From: Cymbomonas tetramitiformis
Taxonomy: Eukaryota; Chlorophyta; Pyramimonadophyceae; Pyramimonadales; Pyramimonadaceae
NCBI GenBank assembly: GCA_001247695.2
Contig: LGRX02030429.1
Coordinates: 1-20,839, forward strand
Direction: 5' to 3'
Length of the DNA stretch: 20,839 bases
Below, in pieces: positions 18,860 through 20,839 of this stretch. Each line of letters starts with the position of its first letter. Position 1 is the stretch's first letter. Under the pieces are notes generated by a model, which was given only the letters and a program-made list of their open reading frames with translations, ran no database searches and was not told the DNA's origin. The translations under genes were made by a program, and so were the position numbers.

Positions 18860-18922
18860 GCCTGATCACGATAACGGCTTGGCATGCATAAATCCGGCCT
18901 GAACACGATAGCGGCTTGGCAT
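18860..18922. repeat. 26-bp direct repeat pair
   Basis: Two 26-bp copies (18860-18885 and 18897-18922) read GCCTGATCACGATAACGG and GCCTGAACACGATAGCGG, each followed by CTTGGCAT. They differ at two positions and are 11 bp apart. No function is evident. Confidence 0.8.
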
Positions 18923-20037
18923 TATTGTTACACATGTCTATGATTTACTGTGACATCTTGCAATTCACATGTGTAACATGCTAGATCTTGCAAGTCCAGT
19001 GTTATATATTGAAAACCCAAATAGTGTAAGATGCCAATCTCGATTGTTAAGACAGGAATTAGCTCAGCTGTCCTCTATCACAGGATTTAGATATGGCAGC
19101 TGTTCTCCTGTTAATCAGAGGTTGGATATACATCGGAGCTATTTGTGAAAATCCACCATGTAACTCATCATCCATCATGATGAGATGTACAAGATTACAG
19201 TATACTAAATATATTGATATATATATCATGCTTGTTACATGTTGTCCAGTGGTATACAGACACACATGCATGATTAAGTTAACCTAACTTAACTTATATC
19301 AATTTACTTCAGATGTGTAGTCAATCAGTAAGTACACAACATACAGTGTACACAACATACAGTGTACACAATGTTTACACAACATATAGTATACACAGTA
19401 ACTATACATGACAGTACTTATCACAGTACTTACACCAGTATTTATGTCAGTACATGTTCTAGATATATTGACATTACACTAAATCAGCAAGTGTTAATGA
19501 TCAATGTGATTGACAATATATATCTCATGTATAATGCATAGATACCATTCCACAAACACATGTGCGTGTGGAATGTCAGAGATGGCGATGGATATGGGAG
19601 CAGGATCAAACAACATGCTGTAGGGCTGGATGGAGATATCTCCAAACCCGAAGGCAGGATACTGTGCTCGTTATAACAGCTGGTAATTGTTGAGCACAGT
19701 CCATCCACTCTCACATATCGCCGGAGCAACTTGATCTCCTACTTATGCATTTGACAATTGATTCAGAAACTTGATCACTTCAATGCATATCTCAGTATAT
19801 CTCATATTCAGAATTCATCTTGACAATTTGATGTAGCTGATAGAGATTACCAAACAGGCATTGCTCCGATTATACCGGCATTGCTCTGATTTACTTAGTA
19901 TCTGGAGGTATCATTTTGATAACCTTCCAGTGCACTGCCATATGCCTAAGTAAATAATAAATCATCTGACATATATCTGACATATCACTTAGTGTCTTTA
20001 AAGTCACTATTGATGATACTATATATATTTAGGTCAT
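18923..20037. other. AT-rich non-coding stretch with short tandem repeats
   Basis: About 1.1 kb without a supportable gene. It holds the 16-bp repeat at 19335-19393, listed separately, and several short duplications such as ATATCTGACATATC (near 19970-19985) and TTGCTCCGATTATACCGGCA-like phrases near 19860. I find no exon or RNA gene. Confidence 0.5.
19335..19393. repeat. 16-bp tandem repeat CACAACATACAGTGTA
   Basis: Two exact 16-bp units at 19335-19366 are followed by a truncated unit and a third (19378-19393) with two changes. Further degraded CAGTACTTA-type phrases continue to about 19455. Simple minisatellite. Confidence 0.8.
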
Positions 20038-20839
20038 CCTTGCTTTGGGCCTCGTGCGCCTCGGGGGGCGCCTCGCCCGCATCTCTGCACAATATCGTCC
20101 CAACATGTGTTCAACATCCCATCAATATGCTGCAACCATCACGATAGCGTGCTGCAGCACTATTGCAGCGAGCCACGTGAGGAATGGTGGGAGGGAAATC
20201 ATGCCCCACGAGAGTCCCTTACCTTGCACTCCCGCCGGCTAGTGGAGGGCTCGTGGGTGCCTCAGCATTGGGCGGCGGGGGGGACTCCTTGCTTTGGGCC
20301 TCGTGCGCCTCGGGGGGCGCCTCGCCCGCATCTCTGCACAATATCGTCCCAACATGTGTTCAACATCCCATCAACATGCTGCAACCATCACGATATATAG
20401 CGTGCTGCAGCACTATTGCAGCGAGCCACGTGAGGAATGGTGGGAGGGAAATCATGTCCCACGAGAGTCCCTTACCTTGCACTCCCGCCGGCAAGTGGAG
20501 GGCTCGTGGGTGCCTCAGCATTGGGCGGCGGGGGGGACTCCTTGCTTTGGGCCTCGTGCGCCTCGGGGGGCGCCTCGCCCGCATCTCTGCACAATATCGT
20601 CCCAACATGTTTTCAACATCCCATCAACATGTTGCAACCATCACGATCGCGTGCTGCAGCATTATTGCAGCGAGCCACGTGAGGAATGGTGGGAGGGAAA
20701 TCATGCCCACGAGAGTCCCTTATTACCTTGCACTCCCGCCGGCTAGTGGAGGGCTCGTGGGTGCCTCAGCATTGGGCGGCGGGGGGGTCTCCTTGCTTTG
20801 GGCCTCGTGCGCCTCGGGAGGCGCCTCGCCCGCATCTCT
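20038..20839. repeat. ~250-bp satellite-like tandem array
   Basis: Three full GC-rich units start at CCTTGCTTTGGGCC (20038, 20287, 20540) and a fourth starts at 20791 and runs off the window. Unit lengths are 249, 253 and 251 bp. Units are almost identical, differing mainly by a TATA insertion in unit 2 and a TTA insertion in unit 3. Each contains a CACGTG core (GCCACGTGAGG), a G run of seven or eight, and around the middle GTGCTGCAGCAC, a perfect 12-bp palindrome in units 1 and 2 that is broken in unit 3. Long open frames cross the array (for example 20294-20746), but unit lengths break the frame and the reading changes between units, so I do not call a gene. The near identity suggests recent amplification or homogenisation. 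Confidence 0.93.

Noticed and set aside
20294..20746. 150-codon ORF across the satellite array
   Set aside because: The frame changes relative to the repeat unit between copies and no motif is seen; it is an effect of GC-rich, stop-poor repeats.

Overview
The window looks like nuclear DNA of an intron-rich eukaryote. Two genes can be rebuilt exon by exon across GT-AG introns, and their spliced lengths are exact multiples of three. Acceptors, donors and occasional CTAAC-type branch sites are ordinary spliceosomal ones. The style (many short introns, several very small exons, long stretches of simple and tandem repeats) and the C-terminal part of the acyl-CoA synthetase suggest a protist, perhaps a stramenopile-type alga. 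That placement is a guess; nothing in the window fixes the lineage.

Layout. 1-3646: no intact gene found. This stretch holds a seven-unit 23-bp tandem repeat (114-274), three copies of a ~70-bp repeat (760-830 +, 1227-1297 -, 2054-2117 +), and a two-exon gene fragment (833-1224) fitted exactly between the first two, inverted, copies. 3647-7425 (minus): a complete 11-exon gene for ATP-dependent (S)-NAD(P)H-hydrate dehydratase (NAXD), 381 aa, with a likely mitochondrial presequence and a 29-nt microexon carrying the catalytic motif. 7426-8113: a 688-bp divergent intergenic region with a hairpin and a short direct repeat. 8114-13521 (plus): a complete 11-exon gene for a membrane-anchored long-chain acyl-CoA synthetase, 759 aa, with every adenylation motif present. 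13522-16600: mostly non-coding, with one doubtful ORF and a compound microsatellite. 16600-17890: an oddly composed GC-rich/T-rich block followed by a tentative two-exon His/Pro-rich coding fragment. 17890-20839: a cluster of unrelated tandem repeats (30 bp, 51 bp, ~45 bp, 7 bp, 26 bp, 16 bp) ending in a ~250-bp satellite-like array that runs off the window.

The two real genes are head to head and probably share a promoter region. NAXD repairs hydrated NAD(P)H; the synthetase activates fatty acids with ATP and CoA. No direct pathway link is known to me beyond both being housekeeping metabolism. The most unusual items are the gene fragment enclosed by inverted repeats, the microexon-encoded active site of NAXD, and the concentration of different tandem repeat families in the last 3 kb.
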